Source: Deltaproteobacteria bacterium
Lineage (GTDB): Bacteria > Desulfobacterota > Desulfobacteria > Desulfobacterales > Desulfosarcinaceae
Reading direction: 5' to 3'
Length of the DNA: 50,870 bases
NCBI GenBank assembly: GCA_020444075.1
Contig: JAHLLR010000035.1
Location: forward strand, 1-50,870
Each line of letters begins with the position of its first letter. The first letter of the stretch is position 1. A program made the position numbers and the translations under genes. The notes beneath the pieces were generated by a model. The model was given only the letters and a program-made list of their open reading frames with translations, was not told the DNA's origin and searched no databases. Shown here piece after piece: positions 47,277 through 50,870 of the stretch.

Positions 47277-47753
47277 TTACCAGTCTTCGAGTCCGACGGG
47301 CTTGAACAACCACTTCCGGCTGGACCGCATGACCACGAATGTCTCACAATGGGTTACCCGACCGATGGTGGGCAGATCTATGGAAGTGAATGTATAGAGA
47401 TCCTCCGTCCCGCCTTTGACCACCACTTCGGCGATGACATCGAATCGTCCGGTGACCACTGCCGCCCAGTGAACCTGTCTCAGCGAAGTCAGTTTTTCGA
47501 GCTGGTTGCTCAACTGGCCTCGGGATTCGATGTTAATTCCAATCAGCGCCGTTGTCAGATCGGATACGGCCGACAGGTTAACCAGGCCTGCCACACGCAG
47601 AATGCCTGCCTCGATCAGCGCTTTCATGCGGGACCGAACGGTCGGGGTGGTGACCTCCAGTTTTTCGGCGATATGGGCCGTGGGTGCGCGGCCATCCACC
47701 TTAAGCAGTCTGATCAGATCTTTGTCCAGTTTGTCCGGGTTGAGTTCGGACAC
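47277..47753 (-). CDS. Lrp/AsnC family transcriptional regulator
   Basis: A 158-residue regulator. The N-terminal helix-turn-helix (about residues 5-55) has LDKDLIRLLKVDGRAPTAHI and TPTVRSRMKALIEAGILRV. The C-terminal RAM (AsnC ligand-binding) domain has VTGRFDVIAEVVVKGGTEDLYTF, where amino-acid effectors bind in the family. The GTG at 47753 with AAAGGAG upstream is the better start; a start at 47798 would add 15 residues. It is first in the minus-strand cluster, so it probably controls the dehydrogenase and transporters in response to an amino acid. Confidence 0.92.
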   Translation of the reverse strand: MSELNPDKLDKDLIRLLKVDGRAPTAHIAEKLEVTTPTVRSRMKALIEAGILRVAGLVNLSAVSDLTTALIGINIESRGQLSNQLEKLTSLRQVHWAAVVTGRFDVIAEVVVKGGTEDLYTFTSIDLPTIGRVTHCETFVVMRSSRKWLFKPVGLEDW

Positions 47754-48445
47754 AGTGACTCCTTTGATCGGATACCAGATGAGGGGAAATTTACACAAAT
47801 TAACGGTTATGGAAAAAAAATGTCAATAAGTTTTTCAATAACAAATAAAAACATGTGTATAAATTATCTTATAATAATCCTTGCATACGACTTTCAGGAA
47901 AAATGATTAAAAAAGATTAATATTTCTTTCGGTTATAACTAGGTATCTTAAAAATGAAGTGGCGGCACAGGTATTGCTGGTACCAAAAGCGAGCGTGTGG
48001 TGGAATATGTGTAAACAATGGTTGACCAAATTGTTGACATTCAGGCTGAATTCAGTTTTTTATAACAAAATTATAGTGTGTTAAGCTCTATTTCGTTGTC
48101 TTCAGCCCGATTCTGTATTTTTAATCGAGTTTCCGATTATCAGTAAGCCTAAAAAAAATTTGACGGTTAAAAACAACTTTATATGAAACTTTTTTCACAG
48201 ATGCAAGCGATTCACTACAGGAGCAGCAATTCTGGATGAAGCATCTATACACTGATTTATTTGCTAACAGGGCACTGAAAAGGATAGACGGGAGGCCATT
48301 TTTCAGTCGATTGGATGAAATAACGGCCTCGGTTGTAAGCACTATGATTGGACTGGACGGCAACAGACAATAGATCGGCGGTATCCGCCCGTCGACAGGG
48401 GGATAGGTGTTGTGCGTCATCTGTTTGCATGGCTTAACAGACCTG
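47754..48445. other. AT-rich intergenic region with a possible gene remnant
   Basis: About 690 bases, strongly AT-rich on the left, which should contain the promoter of the Lrp-type regulator. A plus-strand frame 48164-48372 is open without a good start. It reads like protein (for example QEQQFWMKHLYTDLFANRA and RPFFSRLDEITASVV), so it may be the tail of a broken gene. I recognise no family. Part of the stretch may be the left end of the adjacent IS. Confidence 0.4.
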
Positions 48446-49747
48446 TTAAGGGGCTCTGATTTCAGGCGGGTCGGCCACATTGCGCAAGAGGTGATCGAAA
48501 TCACGAAAGAGCATCATACGGATGGCCGTGCGCAGATTGTTCCAATACTCTTTGCGGGAACTAAACTTGGATCGGCAATACTGGTAGCCACGATCGCACA
48601 ATTCCAGGATTTGATGGATGTAAAAGGCCAACAGGTTGAGCACAAAAAACGTGTTCGATAGAAATCGTTGTCCATGCCCTAAGTTGTGTTCGATGTGGTA
48701 CCCCTGATTCTTCAGGGTATTGAAGGTTTCGTTTTCAATCTTCCAGCGCGCCCGGCCGGCATGTACCAGTTCAACGACATTGCCTTTTCCGACCGCGATG
48801 TCGGTTACCCAACTGTTGTGATAGGTGATCTTTTGATCGACATGCAGCCAATACTCAAAAAAGTTCGCCGGATCGGCATTGCGGCTGCCATTGAGCGGCA
48901 CCTGATTGACCCAGCGATAAACGTGGCGTCGCCCCTTCTCATCACTGAACTGTAAATACTCGCATTGCCCAAGACCGTCGAGTTCATTGACCCATTCGAA
49001 CAACACGGTATGATCGGTGGGTTTGGCCACCAGGATGAAAGACATCCGTGCCGCTTTCAACACATCGACAAAGGGTTGTTTCGAGTAGAGGCCATCGGCC
49101 GTAATAATGATCTTCAGTTTAGGATGAGCGGCACGGATGTCGGCCACAATTCGTTTGGCGGCATTGATCTCGCAATCCTGCTTGGTGTGACCATCGGTGT
49201 TGGCCACCGGCTCCGGGGCCATGAGCAGGACCTGGCGCCGGTCAGGGCTCAGTATCATCGCCTGCAGGATCTGATGGGAATACCGTGTTGATCTTTTTGC
49301 GCCCTTGTATGTCAGGCAGTTGGGACAATGGATCTTTTCGGAAGAAAAATACTGTGAGTCGTCCAGGCCGATCAAAGAATGCCCGCTTTCCAGTTGGTAG
49401 GCGACCAGCTGTTTTCCCCGCTGCAGGTGTTGGAGCAAGATCGAGAATGCCGGATACAGGACGTGCGTGGGGACATTGTCCAGGGTTTGTCGCAAGGCGC
49501 TGTCACTGGGGATTTTCTTGACCGCAAACATCGCTTTTAAATTGCAGCACTGCATGCGATCTTGCATTCGCCGTTGAAAAGAAAGCAGGGAGTGGTCTTG
49601 AAAGAACATCATCGCCAAGGCGCTCATCAAACAATCGTGCATCGAGAATTCGACTTTGCCCGCCTGTCGGGAATCGTCGATCTTATCGAAGAGTTCGGAA
49701 AGAGCCCTTCGCAGTGCGTTGAAACTCAGATGCTTTTTGATGTGCAC
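48446..49747 (-). mobile_element. IS4-like DDE transposase (insertion sequence)
   Basis: A transposase of 433 residues from the chosen start. Catalytic residues are visible: Asp in SLIGLDDSQYF, Asp in IIITADGLYSKQPF, and Glu in RARWKIENETFNTLKNQGY, the YREK-like region of IS4-type enzymes. The N-terminus is a helical domain and CPNC in the middle is a possible metal site. The GTG at 49747 follows AGGGGGG; the frame opens at 49774. The gene looks intact. I could not define terminal inverted repeats or a target duplication, so the element's ends are unknown. Confidence 0.88.
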
Positions 49748-49920
49748 CACAGCCCCCCTGCATAGATAACTCACTGTAATCTATAGCAGTAAAAAGGGCT
49801 TGTGTCTAGATAAATATATCCAATTAAAACAATGGTTTGTGATTTTTCTAGCGAGACCCATCGCGAAATCTTGTTTTTAGTAATTGAATAGATCGGCAAA
49901 TATCAGCATGAACCGCATTC

Positions 49921-50624
49921 AGTCAGAACTGCTGGTCCCTGGTCCAGATCCCCGGCCAGCCGGATGAAGCGGACGAGAAGGACTATCACGGCACGATCGT
50001 CAAGGCTGGATATAAATGGCTCAAGGACTATGGCTGGCCCTGGACATCGGAAGCGTCCATGCTCTACAAGGACCTCGATGACAAGAAAGTGGTCGAGCTC
50101 AACGGCCTGTCAACGGCGCCCCAGAAGAATTTCGTCTACAACCTGAACCTCAACGGATGGTACCTGTTTGAAAATATCGGCGGCGGGGTTCGGCTGGGTG
50201 TGGAACTCGACGGCGGCCGATATGACAGCAACCAGAACTATTACGACCTGGTGGGCGTGGTCCCCAACCCCAACACGGTCTTCATCAATGATTTTTACGA
50301 CTACTATGCTTACACGGTCAGGCCTTACGTCTCCTACACCTTCGATCTGCTGCCGCTGACGCCGGGGTTCTCATACGCCTACCGGCGGGTCGACTACACG
50401 GACCGGCTGGCACGCAATGCGGTCGGCTTGTATACACCTCGGACAAACAGTGGGAAGCGCTTCACGAAACGATCCTCTCCCTGCGCTACGACCTGACCGA
50501 CCAGTGGAGCCTGATCGGCTGGTGGCAGCACCAGAAAGCCCGGTCCAACAATGAATATCAGAGCGTGTACCGCTATGATTACGTGGTGGACAATATATCG
50601 TTCGGCGCGTTTTTCCGCTTCTAA
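49921..50624 (+). pseudogene. remnant of an outer-membrane beta-barrel gene
   Basis: A truncated and frameshifted gene. From 49921 the frame reads VQIPGQPDEADEKDYHGTIV and KWLKDYGWPWTSEASMLYKD, then barrel-like strands (NFVYNLNLNGWYLFENIGGG, YTVRPYVSYTFDLL) to about 50425-50433. There the frame shifts by one base, consistent with a single-base deletion. The rest continues as YTSDKQWEALHETILSLRYD and ends ISFGAFFRF with the terminal Phe of barrel proteins at 50624. No start or signal peptide is left; the 5' part is missing next to the IS, which may have removed it. Confidence 0.75.
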
Positions 50625-50625
50625 C

Positions 50626-50762
50626 AGGTTGTTGAAAAACTATTGCGCTTGGCAATACAGCGTTAAAATTTGGCTCAAAATTCTCATTTATCACACATAA
50701 ACTCCGCTTTTTCGCCAAATTTTGCCTTGTCTTGCCCGCGCTCATGACGTTTTTCAACATCC
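50626..50762. repeat. MITE-like palindromic element
   Basis: The outer arms are GGTTGTTGAAAAAC (50627-50640) and GTTTTTCAACATCC (50749-50762). The inner arms are AAAATTTGGC (50665-50674) and GCCAAATTTT (50714-50723), a perfect match. It carries no gene. It begins directly after the stop of the barrel remnant. Confidence 0.75.
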
Positions 50763-50802
50763 TTTGTTCCTGGCCGGAAGGGGCATCTTTCTACTCCCGG
50801 CA

Positions 50803-50870
50803 GCGTAGGAACGGCTTCCAGCCGCGAAAAACAACGGATTTACCTGGATTTCGGCTGGAAGCCGCTCTTA
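50803..50870. repeat. palindromic repeat, copy 2 (cut by window edge)
   Basis: GCGTAGGAACGGCTTCCAGC starts at 50803 and its inverted arm TCGGCTGGAAGCCGCTCTTA runs to the edge. It has the same arms as copy 1 at 44990-45055 but a different loop. Two related copies within 6 kb suggest a dispersed family. Confidence 0.8.

Noticed and set aside
48380-49860. terminal inverted repeats of the insertion sequence
   Set aside because: I compared both flanks and found only short chance matches such as ATTGGA; the ends cannot be fixed from this sequence alone.

Overview
The window looks like chromosomal DNA from a GC-rich anaerobic or microaerobic Gram-negative bacterium, most likely a Desulfosarcina-type deltaproteobacterium (Desulfobacterota). 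This is inferred from gene style: rubrerythrin with a rubredoxin tail, a ferredoxin-nitroreductase fusion, polar amino-acid ABC transporters beside a LarA-type racemase, and small palindromic intergenic repeats. Outer-membrane barrels ending in Phe and a lipoprotein show a diderm envelope. No taxonomic marker gene (rRNA, dsr, apr) is present. No tRNA, rRNA or CRISPR array was seen.

Layout. 1-2965: a partial class-3 lipase on the minus strand with a strong Pho-box-like array upstream, then rmuC and a small cupin. 3068-6396: pta-ackA on the minus strand, ending in a terminator. 6866-11596: porin plus small lipoprotein, a YitT membrane protein, a ferredoxin-nitroreductase and a Ca/Na-type antiporter. 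11781-14117: an HD-GYP response regulator and an MFS exporter. 14274-21426: a complete phosphate-starvation locus pstS-pstC-pstA-pstB-phoU-phoB-phoR preceded by two Pho-box-like arrays. 21656-30632: a D-cysteine-desulfhydrase-like PLP enzyme, a divergent pair (periplasmic glycosidase / GH17-GT2 beta-glucan synthase), an acyl-CoA synthetase, a cupin, rubrerythrin and a flavoprotein.

30674-36252 is a visibly more AT-rich accessory stretch: DUF3024, an unusual SDR with a Cys4 module, a coiled-coil protein, an exported protein, a GYD protein and a transglutaminase-like protein. 36599-47753 is a long all-minus-strand cluster: Lrp-type regulator, lysine-6-dehydrogenase-like enzyme, two polar amino-acid ABC transporters, a LarA-type nickel racemase and a GlcD-type FAD oxidase. 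It looks like an uptake and catabolism unit for amino acids and/or 2-hydroxy acids. 47754-50870 holds AT-rich DNA, an IS4-like transposase, a broken outer-membrane barrel gene and two palindromic repeats.

The best-supported new points are: (i) 11-bp-period Pho-box arrays before pstS and also before the cytoplasmic lipase, suggesting lipid remodelling under phosphate starvation; (ii) the divergent GH17-GT2 / family-2-type glycosidase pair; (iii) the racemase-oxidase-transporter cluster, whose racemase keeps the LarA catalytic residues in register; and (iv) the SDR with a Cys4 module and Thr in place of the catalytic Tyr.
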